Both the position numbers and the translations under genes were made by a program. DNA of 64,000 bases from Bemisia tabaci. Lineage: Eukaryota; Arthropoda; Insecta; Hemiptera; Aleyrodidae. Below are positions 28,791 to 42,573 of the stretch, one piece after another. The stretch covers positions 49,884,157 to 49,948,156 of the forward strand of contig NC_092797.1 of NCBI RefSeq assembly GCF_918797505.1, read 5' to 3'. The notes beneath the pieces were generated by a model. That model made no database searches. It saw only the letters and a program-made list of their open reading frames with translations, and was not told the DNA's origin. How positions within the stretch are numbered: position 1 is the first letter of the stretch; every line of letters begins with the position of its first letter.

Positions 28791-31700
28791 AGATAAACTT
28801 GTTTTGTATGAAGGTATCCATTGTATTCATCCTCAAGTGCATCATTTTGACCTGAATTTTTCTATAATTCGTCCCAGTAGGAGGTCTCCCCCTCCTTTTT
28901 TTTCTGAATTAGAACGCTTCATTTGAACTTAATGAAATAAGATTTTTCAAATTCAGAATCTCATGATCTGGAAAAAAGTCAACCGAAATTGTAGGCAAAT
29001 TAATGTGATGAAGCTCCCATTAAATTATAAATTGTTAGTAAGAAATACGGAGTCAGCGCAATTACGATATTTTTTCTTGTGCAGGAGACGATGAACTAGG
29101 CAGGTTTAGGTTTTTTTTATTGCATCTTTTGTTCTCATATATGTATTTCTATTTGTTTCAGCTGTTTGGAGCAGTTGCATAGTTGCAAATCTCAAGCCAA
29201 AGCAGGAGTAAGCTTTTGCCAAAAGGATATTAAATGTTTGCATTTAGCTGTCATTTTATTTGTCCCATAATTATCATTATTCTCTTTTTTAGGTGTCTCT
29301 CTTAATCCTGTTCCTTTTGTTCTGTAACAGTCAGGCAAATTATCTTGTTTGTAAATATTGGTGGAAAACCCTGTGAACGGGATGAAATTCTGAGAAAATG
29401 AATCTCAATGATAATTCTTTGTATTTGCTCTTCTGATTGGTTAAGAATTCCCTTAGAATTAAGAATGGAGAATTTTCAAAGCACCTACCTGCCTAAAGTA
29501 GTGAAGAAATTTATTTCAAACAACTAAAGTCCTTGCATGTGGAATCAATCAAATAAATTACCTGCCGAATAATAAAATTAAGAATCCTGCAAGGCTATTT
29601 TTGCTATCATTAATAGCGTGATTTACACTATTTGGAATTTAATGTCTCTATCTCACGAGAGAGCAGGCTCACCAATTTTTCCAGGTGTGCATGAAGTGTT
29701 TTGGATGAACATGCTTTATTCATTAAAGGAAAATACGCAGCTATCATGTATTTTGCTATTTGTAGTATGATGTTAATCAATCATCAATTTTAGAAAAGGG
29801 GTTTGTAAAACTTCTGCTCCAAATGTTATCATTAAGTAGATTGTTTATAAACACATTTTTGTGGCCCACTAGATAACAATGGAAAAGGGAACGTTTTAAA
29901 AACTTGAAGCCTGTTTTTTTTTCAAAAAAGGTACCTTTTGTTTTCAAACTTGTAATTGCTATCGTATGTCATTGATCGTTTTGATTTCTGCGCTCTCTTT
30001 AATGGCAAATCACACAGACTCAGCTGTGTCTTGTGTCAGCAGCAATAACTGAAATTTTTCTGTGTGAAGCTCTCTATGTATGCATGTTTTTTCAGAACTA
30101 ATCATGTAGAAAGCATCAGTGGAAGTTGTTTCGAATTTAAATGACTCAATTTTCTTAATAATATGAGTTTCAACGTTCAGTCGCAAGTATAAAATTTGAA
30201 TCCTTTAGATATCAGAATTCCAAGGTTGTTCCAGCTTATCTTTAATACTTACATCGTTCTTCATAGCCAATCTTCAGGGCAAATTTTTCCTCCATCTTGT
30301 AAGTTTTTTTGAAATTGAAATAGTGAATTGTCGTTCCTTTTTTTGGGCTCTTTTTTCACAACTATTTGTAAAAATAACTGCAAGAGTGGAGCATTCTCCT
30401 CCCCCTCCCCCCCAATCTCTCAAATTAGTAATAGATAATGAACCAATAGATAGGGTAAGCCATGAAGCACTCTATCATATCGTTCTAGTTTAAAACTTAG
30501 GAAAAACGATAAAAACACAAATAATTCCGAAATTCAACTTATAATTTGGGTAAGCTAACAAGCGTTTTCTGCGCTCATCAGTTTAAATTATCTGCATGCA
30601 AAAAATCCAAGTTTACAAGTATCAAACAGACCATTGAATTATTTTCAGTCCTCTGCAAGAATAAGTAATTTTTGCCTTGTGCTCAATATCCCCTGTGAAT
30701 TTTACATATGCCATGGATTTGCAGGAAACAATTTTTTGTGAAATTCAACACTAATTATATGATAATTTTCAGAGGCTAATGTGCCACACTTTGATTTTGC
30801 TTTTTCATTAGCAGATAATTTGAATTTAATAACTTCGATGCTGCATATGAAAATTAATCTATAATTTTATCCTCAACTTTTCAAACTTGTCGAACAGCTA
30901 CTGCTTGAAATTTTGATGAGGAATATATCAAGAAGTGTTTTAATATTTACCCTATCTAGTGACTCATTGTTTCCATCGTATTTATGTAAGAACTTTTCAA
31001 AGGACTTTATCCTGTCTCTGACTTGTAATGTCATTTAGGCTCTACATACAGATCTGACTGATCATTCTTTAGGTAGGTTAGCGCCCATTATTCAATTAAG
31101 TTTTTCTACATCCGAATAAATTAGGATCGATTGTAAATTCAATGAATATGTTTTATTGTTGTTGATGTTGATTTTACTGTTCTTTAATTTTCAGCATATG
31201 AGTGCTGTATTTATTTTATGTGTAAAGCAAGCTTCTCTCTCTAAGCATGACTTTATGATTCTGATTTGTTCACATCGCATCTTTTAAACCCAATAGTTAG
31301 GTGCATTTCCTTTCAGATGTTACATTTAAAGGCTAAGAGAAGAATTTTTGGGTACGCATGAGGGTGCATTTTCGTATCAACCTCTTCATTTAGCCATCAA
31401 ACATTACCTTAATTTGCACACTGTCAAATATTCTGTGCTTTCTACCAGACCACTTGTCAGGTTAGTTGGCAGTTGTTTATTTTCTGTCTGCGAGTGGCTG
31501 GGCTGCCATTGTCTAATAGCAATCAAGGATGGTACTTCTGCCATGCTTAGACACATGAAATAATTCTCAGCGCATTACAATCAAAAGTAAATAACTGCCA
31601 ACTTGACTTAAGTGATTCCTATACATTCATAGGAAAACATGCTGAAATGGCAGTTATCAACTCAAACTTTCTGATTTGAAGTTAGGTTCCTTATTCAGTG

Positions 31701-34573
31701 TGTTTTCAATACCAAACATCATAAAACTTATGAAAGGGCTGTTGCAAGATTCAGGAATCACCTCGGAAATAGGTATTTCCAAAGCAAATTTTATCAGGGG
31801 ATCAAAAAATCGGTAGTTGAGCGCTACGTTTTTTATGAACCGCCCCTATCCAGTTTTTATTAAAATTCTAAAGCAATTTTTCTGTTAAGTTTGAAGCATC
31901 ATTCCTGCATCTTTCAAACTGATTTCAATCATACTACTAAGGCTCATCTTTTTATCTTCTCCTGTACTCTGATTGGGTCCTATATAATTAACTGTTCTCA
32001 ATTTTAAATGAAGTGAAGCGTTTAATAGATTTTAGTGTTTAATTTATCAATTACCTTTAAGCCACTAAATGCATAGTATTATGTCATCATAGAAATTTTT
32101 CCAAGAAATAGAGACTAAAAATTACATGAAAGGCCTAAAAGCATGCAAATGCATATATTCGCTTTTATGCATCTTGTTTTGCAACCTAGTGCTTTACCAA
32201 AAAAATATATGTAGTATGAATTTTACAAAGAGAAAAACTCTATTTTAAAAGAGAGATTTTTAAAGTTGAGTGTTGAGTAAGAGGAAATAAAATTAATTAG
32301 CTCGTCAATGCTCAAATATTCATAGAAATTGAGATTTTTATTTAGACTAGGAATAAAGTAGAGAAAAGATCATTTTTTTTTAATTCTCAAAAAATTACTT
32401 ATGGACTGGACATAAGATACATCGAACCACTATGGATTTCTCGTAGAACAATGTTTTGCTTACTTTCTACGGAGACACATCATTTTAAAGTCGATTAGCA
32501 CTGTTCTATCTTTTTCACTTTCTCGTTTGTGAATCGTTCTTTAATATTTGACTTTCAATGTTTTGAATTTGTCTCATTAATTTGGAAGACTGTCGCCATT
32601 GATTTATTCAATTAAAACCGGACAAAATGTATTCAATTTTGTTAGCTCTTGCTTGTATGTATTTCAAACAAGTGGTTCGTCTTGAATGGGTTTTTTTTTT
32701 CCTTTCTTTTTTTTCCCTTTTTTTTTTCTTTTATCATATTCTTAGCTAAGCCATGTCCAAATGAACAACTCTTTTAAGTACATTCATCCATCTGTTAAGA
32801 ATCCATACGTATGTATTATGACAACTACTAGAGGATAAGTGCAACTATCATTGTGTAGAATTATCATTCATTTTATTACCACCCTTAATTTTTTTTTCCT
32901 TAAAAGGAAAATAAATAAACAGTACAGTTTTTAGTCTTTGCATTCTTCTCTAACATATTATAGGAAACATTTTTAGATCACCTTCAGTGACATAGTCTAC
33001 TTCATCCCTTTCCCATAGCCAAATTTATTTGGTTTCTTCTTGTCGTGCATATTCTTTTATAGCTACACAGTTGAAAATTTTTTGATGGAATGATATTAAA
33101 ATAAATGGCATCTTTACGATCAGGTAATGGATATTTTTATAGGAGTGTGATATTTATATGGATATCGATTTTCTCCCCTCTTAAAGGGGTTTCATTCCTC
33201 AAGGCTGATGTATGAATTGCACAGATGTGATAACAGGCAGATAAGTTAGTTCTTGTGCTAGGAGCTCTCTTGAATCGTTCAATTTTCACCGTTTAATGTC
33301 AGGGAGCTGCGTGCCTCATTTTTACTATATAAGAAGTAACATTTTCAAAATTTATACCAGTCATCTGCAAGTTAAGACCTTTGTCTCACCCATTTGTTCG
33401 ATGGTCTTGTCACTATAGCACCCCTTAATTTTCTTCTTTGCGACTAGTCAAACAGTGCACCTTTAAACCAAACAGAAATCAGGATTTTTTTGTCACTTTT
33501 GAGTCAGCTGATTTATTTTAGTTGTATGTATGGGGCTTTTGACCAACGAGGAACCACAATGTTACTACGTGACAGTGGAGTCCCCTGGCTGGTTAAGGTT
33601 TCCTTACTTCACTTACCCTCCTCTGTACTTGACTAGATCTTAATTGTTTATTATTTTATTGTTTTTTAGTTAAAAAGGTTTTGTAACCAAAAATTTGCAA
33701 AATTTGAGTCTATTTGTGCTTGTGTCAGGAATATTGGTTTAGTAGCCATTAAACCAAACCTAGTTTTTTTCAACCTTTTCAATTTCACTGATTTATGAGA
33801 AATTTTAAAAATATCGTCCTAATGACCATTAAATCTAATCTGCGTTTTCTTTTAAATTTTCTTAAATTTTTTTCTTCTCATAGAATTTTGAAACATAGCA
33901 CTTCCTAAAGTCCTTCACTTTTGGATTGGGCAATTAGTTTCGTTATTTCTAGTCATTTTACTCTTCTCAAGTTATTAGAATGTGATGAAAGTCTGAAAAA
34001 TCAAACGAAACTGTGCGATGAAGAAATTCCTTGGTGGTTTTCTCTGTTATCTCAATGATCCTACAGAATAGTTTCTCATTGAAGTGAATTTTTTTTTTTT
34101 CAGATCATCATAAATCTTCACTTTATACTTTGAACTACTCATGGAAAATACTTAACAGATAGCATAGTAAAAGACACTCAACTGAATAGAGACGTTGGCA
34201 AAATTCCTACTGTGTATTAATCTAAATTTCAATCTAAATTATTAACCAGCTAATTATAAATTCTTCTTTGAGACTTCTTATTGATATTTTTGAACTCTGA
34301 ACCGCTTACTCTCTGATATCCTCCTTTGAATCGTTCATTTGCCGCGAAAGAAAATGCATCGGACGCAACTCACCCCAACATTTTAGCTGAGTACGTTTCA
34401 GTGTCAAGGTATTTTTTGTGCTAACTTTTAAGCAGATGTTTTTTTAATAGGATAAATGTTGATAAATCTGAAAAATTTATATTTTGTTCCCGTTACAATG
34501 AACTTGGGCTATCATCAAATTGAGTGCCTGTCTTTATCAATGACATTTACTTTTTCTCACATTTTCATTATAG

Positions 34574-34663
34574 CAAGGAATGATCAAGGAAACTAATTTT
34601 GGAAAGCTCAACCGTTCTTTCCGCAAACACTTCGGAGAAGTAGCTGGCATCGTTAATTTATAA
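34574..34663 (+). CDS. Possible terminal exon of an unknown gene
   Basis: After a strong polypyrimidine tract and acceptor (TTCTCACATTTTCATTATAG) there are 29 codons and TAA, starting QGMIKETNFGKLNR and ending HFGEVAGIVNL. It is basic and protein-like. No family is recognised and no upstream exon was found. It could belong to an unseen gene in this 15-kb gap or be a decayed fragment. Confidence 0.3.
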   Translation, partial: QGMIKETNFGKLNRSFRKHFGEVAGIVNL

Positions 34664-37350
34664 TTATTTAGTTTTCGTCATAGTTAGAAATATCCACTGT
34701 TAAGAACTGGAAACCAAAAGTTTTTTAATAATACACTGCAATGAGATGAGATACTTTGTGCATTAGCATTGAGGTTGGGGGGAAAAAAGTATTAAATGAA
34801 ATTCAGTCCGATTCATCTTTTATTCACATTAATTTGAATTTAGTGTTGCTCAACCCCAAATAAGACTTCAAAAGTAGTCGTGCAAGTTTACAGCATCTTA
34901 TTTCCTGAAGTCTACATCATTTTTTCAATTAGCTACTTTCAACCATGTAGGTATGTATGTACATAAATTATTTAAACTCTTCTTTTTTCCGAACGATATT
35001 AGATTCTGCTGTGTTTATTTACCACTTATTTCATCCTGTTCTTGATTTTCTGTGTTGAATTATTTCCCTGAATCCAGTCATTATGTAAAGTTTCATTACT
35101 CACTAGAATTGTTCTCAGTTCATGGATTACGCTAGGTACTTACTTCAGCATTCCATGTGATATTTATCATTTTGTCTGTTATTCTACGATTGTTCAGCCT
35201 TACTTAGAAAAAGAAAAAAAAAATACACAGAAGCTTTCATTTGACTTTGTTATTTGTTTACCTTATGGAGGCGACATTATATCTGTTCATTTAGCATTAT
35301 TAGCTCATCTTCCCAGAGGAACCTATTTTAAAATTGATGATTAAATTAATGATTGATTAATTGATAGATGTTGCAGTTTTTATGATTGATAAGGTAGATA
35401 AGGCAAACGTCTTGAAAATTTCTAAGACATTGGTGCATTTCCAAACCATCTGTAATAATTATTCAACTCTTAATTATACTCAAAAATAAAATTTCTAATT
35501 TGAACCGTCGCAATTTCTTGTGCTTTGATGCCCCTCACCCACCTCCTAAAATCTTGCTTTTCAAAATATTGCAGCTCAGTAAATTTCAACTACCAATACT
35601 TCAGAGTGAGAAAAAATGAGATTAGGGAAAGCTTCAATTGAAGAGTTATAATTTGTCATACTGTGATAGTTTCCATGATCTTTTTGCAAAATATTATCCT
35701 GCAGGCTTTTTTTAGGCTTTCATGAAAGCCTTTAAAAAAACCATTCCAGGAACCATGGTGAAAAACTTATTCAAATTTTATGGCAATACTTAAATTTCAA
35801 TCAGTGGAATCCCTCCAATTAGTAAGTAGGCAACATACGCAATACTTTGATGCAGTATCAACAATTATTTGGATCGCATTTAGCAAAAAGGAACTAGCAC
35901 TATTACAAAGTTGAAAAAATGTTGATTCTTCATTGTTATTTAAAAAATCTTTCAGAATAGCAAATATCTTTTGCTTCCCAGCAAAAAATTGTTAATTTTA
36001 AAGGAAAATAATTGTGTAAATTTTAATACTGTAAATATATTGAATATTTTTAATAGGAAAGAAGAAGTTGCACAATTTTGAAAACACTGTAAACGTGCTG
36101 GTTCCTTTTTGCTTAATGCAATCCATTTTACCTCGGGCTTGACAGATGTCGTTTCAAGAACAATACTTAAACAATACTGACATTTTGTCCAGTAGTTAGT
36201 TTGGTCCAAAAGAAAATTCGTCCTACCTTTTTTAGTCCTCTTTATTACCTTGACCCATACTTATGAGTCCAATGATCAGATTTTATTTTTGTCCAATTTA
36301 AATTGGACAAAAATTACCTACGCTATAATTATAGCATAGGTAAATGTTAGAAAAGGGAAAAATACCTTGGTTCTCAAGGCCCTTCCCTCCTCTCTAATCA
36401 CAATAGCATCCTCTCTTGAAAAACTGCGGTTAAAATCATATGTTGATATTTGTCTATTTTGTCACTAATACCTATTGTGCAATGTTCTTGGTCGAAAAAA
36501 AAAACTTTGTATGAAGGTCAAAAAAAAAAAAACGATTGGACCTAAAACGCAGGGCCATTTTATGGATTGGACCGAAAAATATCGGACCAAACTTACTGGA
36601 CTAAGCGGTACTGGACGAAGTTTATTGGGCTGATATTCTCTAGGACCAAAAAATTGGACAGAAATTCCTGAAACTAACAATACCTACGCTTGCCACTTAA
36701 ATAACAGAATGAGGATTTTTTTAATAGATGTCATTCAATCATTGTACGCAACCTGAACTTAGAGTTGGCAGATGAGAGGAAACCATAATTTGAATCATTA
36801 CTAATGCTACTGATGTTTTAATTGAATTGTTTCGAAATCTGGCCACAGCAGCGGCAGCTTTATACTGGATGAGTTCCTCTAGAATTTTCGAATATATTGC
36901 TCTTTAATAGGGTCCACTTTTGGAACTTTTCATCATATATCCCGCTTATATTTTATGAATTTATATTTTCCAACTTTAAAGGTCCATTCGAATTTTTCAG
37001 TTAGAAAATTTGTATTAATTACTAATTTAATTGTAAAAGTGCGGTTTGTTGAAACGAGGCCAAAACTGTCATTTCAAAAGTTCTTCAGCTCAGCTGCACA
37101 ATTTTGTCCGCAAATTTAAAAATGCCGCCAAAAAGGCGAATGATCACAGCGCTCCAGTGGCGCTTTACGACAACTTCAAAAGCTCAGAGGATGTTATTGT
37201 TTTTTTTCGAGGTTAGAAATTAGATTTGTTTTCCCAATTTGTTCCAGAATTCAAGTTTATAATCAAGGTGCTGCTGAATAATCGTGTTCTGTTTGTACTG
37301 TGCTAAGGTTTAAATTCATAATTTGTGTCCTATAAATTCGTCACTGCAAA

Positions 37351-40300
37351 ATGTCGTACTTAAATTTTGTTCAAGAAGGTAATGTCGCCCTCTTGTTGTG
37401 GAACTCTTCCGATGAACAGTCCCTCATGACTTCCACAGTTGATGCAATCAAAGAAAAATGTGGCTCTTCCGGCGATGTGCGCGTGGAAAATCTGCAGAGA
37501 TTAGCCATAGGTAAGAAATTTTCTCTATTGTCTACTCTCTTGGCCCCTGTGAAAGCTCAGCTTGATTTACAACTTCATCCAGTCTCCTAAAGTTTCAACC
37601 AATGTTCCGGAACTTGAAAGGCGTAAGTTTACTCAGTGGATATCTTTAAGTTTGCTCAGTGTAACTTGTGAATTCTAGCACTTTGTGGAGGATCATTTAA
37701 AACCATTTTCATGCTATTTTCATTCTGCTCTACTTCCGGGCTGCTCCTTTTCTCCAGTTCGCTAGGTATTGCGCAATACAGTGTCATTTCACACAGTGCC
37801 CTTTTGAAGGTAGCATAACAAGTTGAATCCCTTTCTCCTGCGCTTGACGCAGAATTCATGCTCCCTCTAACAGGAAAATACCTTCTTATTTTTCCGTTGA
37901 ACCTCATGATTAAATCCGTTTAAAGTTCAAGCACTGGGGAGATGAAGGTCTTTGAACCATCCAGCACAACACTAACAGATCTAAGTCCCAACATAATCAT
38001 CCAAAATTTACAAAAGACTTGTACGCCCATGTACTTTGAATCGGAATGTCATATAAGTAACTATCATATAAAATATCATGTTCTATTTTTTTTCAGGTCA
38101 GCATGGATCCTCTTCTTTTGATGTAATTTTCTCAGGAATCCTCTCTCCGCCATCATTCAATCATGATGACCTTGTTTTAGCAGAAATTTTACGTATCATC
38201 AAACCCAATGGGAGACTTATTCTTCGAGAACCTGTGGTTGAAACTGCCGATGGAAATGGCAAAGTCTTAACCTCTGAACAGTTTCGAAGCAAATTACTGA
38301 TCAGCGGGTTCAGCAACATTAGTGAACCGAAAACGCTTAACCTAGAGGATGCAGAGATTTCAGCCATCAAGAAGTCCTTCAACACAGAAAAAAATATCTC
38401 CGTGATGGAAATCATTTGCCAGAAACCAAATTTTGAGGTAAGTCTCTGTCGCTTTAAAATAATGTAATTTTGTCTCCTGAATCATTAATTATTCATAAAA
38501 TTGATGGCTAAAGTCAGAAAATGCATTTCTTCATGGCAAATTTTTCAAATCTCTGATAATGTTTTATTTTATTTTCACAGGGAACTTCCGAAATGCTTCT
38601 TAAAAATTTTCTGTGAATATTTTTGAATGAGCGAAGGAAATTCACAGAAATTTTCAAGAGAATATGTCAAGTCAGTTTCCCTTTAGAAAAATGAAACAGT
38701 TCATAAATTTACAATTAAGAGTATGCATTATTTGTTTTAAGCCATCAATGGAATCATTAAAAATTCTAGAAAATCGTACCTACGTACAGCTCTCTGACTT
38801 CTAGTATTTATTATTTTATCAATCTATAAGTCGAAACATCACCCCTCCTCATTTCTCATTGTTAGTTGCCCGATAACCTCTAGGAAGGTAGGCACATGTG
38901 GGATTTGGGTGTCGAAGAACGCCTGAGTGCGTTGTGGGAGGGGCTTTCATGGTGTGTTGTGTGATTCTTCTTGATTACTTAAATCTTTTGTGTAACTTTT
39001 TTTTTCTTCCAAATGCCAATGTAGGTAGGAGCATCAGCTAAATTACCTTTTGCCAACAAATTATTCGAAAGTGCTGCCGCTGTATGGAAACTGGAGAGCT
39101 CTCTTGATGACTCGATTGAGGTCATTGATTCGGACAAACTGCTCGATGAAGAGGATCTCAAAAAACCAGACCCTCAGTCTTTGAAAGGTAATATCAAGCA
39201 TTTCAAACCTGGCCTGCATAGGATGTAATAGAAATTGTGATGATAATTAACCGCAAGGGAAAAATCTCCAGTGTTCATTTATTTAAATTAGCGCCGTCCC
39301 TGTCCTAGTTAAGTTGAGGGTCTACTTCTTAGCGAAAAATATCAGTTTTTTGGTACTAGATGCCCATGAATAAATTAACAAAATCTACTGGCGTGTAAAA
39401 AAGTTTTCTTTAATCCTACAATTTATGGAAAGGATGAAATTGAAATGCAGGGGTAGAAAAAGTACCTAACTTCTTGGTTCGCAAAAGTCAGCTATCTTCA
39501 AGAGTGATGACCTCTTTGTTTTCGGCTCATGACTTGAAAAAAGTCTCTGTAAAATTTGGCATCATGAAATCTCACATTTTTCCGTGAGACTAATTGACAC
39601 CTAGATCGAAAGTCGAAATCGCCAGTTCGCAAGAAATTTTTGCATTTCCTATGCTTTTAAATCTGAGCTTACATAAGATAGATTCATGTTAAAACCTCTG
39701 AGTTAAGTCCAAGTACTCTCTGGCCTTATTACTCACTCTCCTTTATCTCTGTCAAGGAACTTCAACCGTCCCATACTTTTTTATTCAAGTCTCATAAATG
39801 TTTTGTTGTACCTGTTGCTTTAAATTTGTCGATTAATTCTAAATTTCTTGTTTCTTTAGTTTGTGGCACAACTGGGAAAAGAAAAGCATGCAAAAATTGT
39901 TCCTGCGGACTAGCAGAAGAATTGGAGAATGAAAAAGCGGAAAAAGAACCAAAACAGGAGGTTAAGAGTTCAGCCTGTGGAAACGTAAGTTGGTGAAATA
40001 TTCTTTTAAGGATTTAGGTCCAGGGAAAGAAAAATTAAATTAAAACATCATAAAGTAAATAAGTAGATTCTTGGCTTGACTTATTGACATATTTTCGGGA
40101 AAAGGCTTTTCCAAATAAGTAAGTAAATCATTGAAATAATTAATGACGCTTGTAATGAAAAACTTAGGGCAAAGTCGCAGCTTAAAAAAACGTAAGAAGT
40201 CCATCATGAAGTTTTAGAAACCACTTCAAGATGAGATGAAGCTGATCAAACTCTAACTAACCAGAGGTAGACTGTTGTCATGATGTAACTAGGCCATGTT

Positions 40301-40985
40301 TTCGGCCGGGCCTCAGCCGGTCGGAGAATACGGAGTCCCTGCTAAAATCTTTTTCACAATAGACGGCCACAAATTTATGTAAAAAGTGAGTTCAGATGTT
40401 GGCGACTTAGACCTCGTTTTTTGATGTAAAGAAAATCTTATTGAATTACTGGAAACTCAACTTTTTTAGTCCTTAAAGAAAATGAATAAAAAAATAGGCA
40501 CCACTGACCCTTCCAATAAAACTGTTGTTAAAGTTTGTAGGGACTGTTGCCACTTTAAGGAATTATGCTTATCAAACTTGTGAACATCCTTATCAATGCA
40601 AACTATGATTTGAAATTTTAACCTGATGTTCTTCAATGCATCAGAAAGCATTTATCACTAAAAACTGATAATCGATAGACTTGACACCAAATTTGTTTTT
40701 CCACTTTACTGAAAAATTCGAGTCCCCACCTTAATGCACTTTTGTCTGACGCTATCACTTCTTAATAATCGAAATGAGACAAGGCTTTCAACTTCGCAGC
40801 TTAAGACTTTTTTCCTTTTGAGTTTTTATTTACAAGACTCGGTCTCATTATGTTTTCCTCTTTTATTTCAGTGTTACCTTGGTGATGCTTTCCGTTGTGC
40901 AAGCTGTCCTTACTTGGGAATGCCAGCATTCAAGCCGGGGGAGAAAGTTAAGCTATCAGATCTCCAATTGAAAGCTGATGTGTGA
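37351..40985 (+). CDS. CIAPIN1: CIAPIN1 / anamorsin (Dre2 family), complete
   Basis: Five exons (37351-37510, 38097-38437, 39025-39187, 39860-39984, 40872-40985) join in phase to 300 codons; human CIAPIN1 has 312 residues. Residues 1-160 are the methyltransferase-like N-terminal domain ([27 protein letters not shown]). A linker follows containing [17 protein letters not shown]. The C-terminal part has the iron-sulfur motifs: a cysteine group ending CKNCSC, then the twin CX2C pair CGNC and CASC within [20 protein letters not shown]. The family takes electrons from NDOR1/Tah18 in early cytosolic Fe-S cluster assembly and is a substrate of mitochondrial Mia40. The start is the ATG at 37351, whose first residues align with the family N-terminus. 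It sits between ERK and separase in the same direction. Confidence 0.95.
39860..39984 (+). CDS. CIAPIN1: CIAPIN1 exon: [2Fe-2S] cysteine group
   Basis: It encodes [20 protein letters not shown] and runs on to SACGN, where the first half of the last CX2C pair is completed by the next exon. The cysteines match the family spacing C-x8-C-x2-C-x-C. Confidence 0.93.
40872..40985 (+). CDS. CIAPIN1: CIAPIN1 last exon: CX2C motif and C-terminus
   Basis: It opens [20 protein letters not shown] and ends [11 protein letters not shown] with TGA. This is the most conserved block of the family and binds the second cluster. An AATAAA poly(A) signal follows at 41353-41358. Confidence 0.95.
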   Translation, partial: CYLGDAFRCASCPYLGMPAFKPGEKVKLSDLQLKADV

Positions 40986-41352
40986 TATATTTAAGAACAA
41001 TCCAAGTTTCCTAAATAGAGTAATTATGGTTTGTTGTGTGTACCCATAATTGTTTTACCAGACGATGAGTTACAAAAACATACAAAATTAGAAGTATTAA
41101 AAACAAATAGATTACTATGTCTGTGTTCTTATGTGGACATTATGATCGATTGCTGTTGACATTGACAACTGCAATGACAGAAACTTTGTATTTATTTTTT
41201 TGCAATCTGGGTTTTCTCGGTACGTTTTAATAGCACTGGGTTTTTTTCTATGTCAGAATTGGATGGGAACTGCTCCAGTAATAATCAAAGTAATCATTTT
41301 ACTGTTTACTTTTTTGTTTGCTTGTTTATATTTTCTGTGATAAATATTATCA

Positions 41353-41358
41353 AATAAA
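41353..41358 (+). terminator. Poly(A) signal AATAAA for CIAPIN1
   Basis: AATAAA lies about 370 bases after the stop codon, with GT-rich sequence before it. From 41360 to 42380 nothing else is recognised. Confidence 0.55.
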
Positions 41359-42382
41359 GGTAATGAATTGAAATGAACTTCTCATACATGACTTTCTATT
41401 CTTGAGAGAAGTTATGCTGCACCATCAAAGCTTTAATTGGATTATCTGCCATGAAAGGTGGTCATGAAGAGCTTGTGTCTTGTAAATGTTGAGCAATTAC
41501 AGGACCTAAAAATCCATCTTTGGCCTTGCCTTCATGACTAACTGTTTTGACTAAAACTTCTCTGCTTTTCTCTTTATCCTAACTGAATTTGTTCTCAGGT
41601 TTTTGAAAGGTCTCTATTGCGTAGAAGGTATGGTCTAAGAGTCGACTTCTGTAAGCTTTTAAATTATATATTATTTTTGTGGTGAAGAAAGTTCTTTTTT
41701 ATTATAAAGATCTAACCGCTTGAAAATCTAGTTAGCTGGTTTAAAGAAGCCTAAATTCATTCAATTATTTAGTGGAACTTGCATAAGATAAGTTTGCAGT
41801 CGGAAATGTTTTATTATGCGCGGTAGACTACTTTTTGTATCTGCGCATGGTGACAGTACGACAGTCAATTCTAGATTCACTGTTGGATGGCGATAGCGCA
41901 GTTGCTTGTAAATGGAGTGCAACCAATGGCTAACTCATCTCGTGCAAGTTTCTGTAAGCACTTTGAACATGCCTCCATTGTACTGTATAATAATTGTTAA
42001 TCAAAGTAAATCAACCAGTTCTATCATCATGTCACAAGACTCCTTTTAAGTTCACATCCCTAATTTTGTCAAAACCAGTCCTGAAATTAGGCTAGAAGTT
42101 AAATAGAATCCATCAAACCCATGTTAAAGTAATATCAAAGTTTTTGAATCCAAGATTGTAAAAATTGATTTTAGTTGGTACTTGATCAGTATCAGTAGTT
42201 TATAGTTGTGGCAATTCTGGTTTTTCAAGTTTGTTACGCAGTAGCTTTAAAGCATTCAGATGATAAAAGTTCTGTATTTTAGACTTTTTGAAGTCAGTTA
42301 ATTGCCAGGCCCAATTTCAAGAAAAGTAACATTACGATACTGTTTGGAATCATTTTGACAACTGTGACACCTGTAGGTTTCC

Positions 42383-42573
42383 TATTTTTTCCCCCAAATT
42401 CTCCCAGATGGCAATCTTACGTATAGAGCTCCATCATACCTCAGCCCTACTTCACATAGCCAGCCCAGACAACTGTTATGTGAGACCATCAAATTCGGTT
42501 CGTCTTGCAGGGAATTAAACCTGGGACTCCCTGATCTTAGAGCCAATGCTACATCGACAACACCACAGGAGGC
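42383..42573 (-). mobile_element. tRNA-derived SINE, copy 1
   Basis: Read on the minus strand it starts GCCTCCT and contains a B-box-like CCCAGGTTTAATTCCCTGC, about 50 bases in. It ends in a GGGGGAAAAAA stretch. It aligns over 100+ bases with 61990-62170 on the plus strand, including GTTTGAT(A/G)GTCTCA and the following GC(T/A)-rich block. The 80-codon frame on this strand is part of the repeat, not a gene. The spacer from 42574 to 43800 shows no other feature. Confidence 0.65.

Larger units (their letters stand above)
22243..37350. other. Intergenic region between ERK and CIAPIN1, few signals
   Basis: About 15 kb of AT-rich DNA with no long coding frame. The first part is probably ERK 3' UTR. 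Listed separately are dispersed repeats, two inverted-repeat elements and two exon-like segments. A GC-rich patch near 27080-27180 could be promoter-like. The part from 28800 to 34570 and from 34700 to 36170 holds no recognisable signal beyond A/T runs. Around 36180-36670 short GGACC/GTCC words recur and two palindromes occur (GTCCAATTTAAATTGGAC at 36291-36308, and CCTACGCTATAATTATAGCATAGG at ~36319-36342), suggesting a degraded mobile element. Confidence 0.55.
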
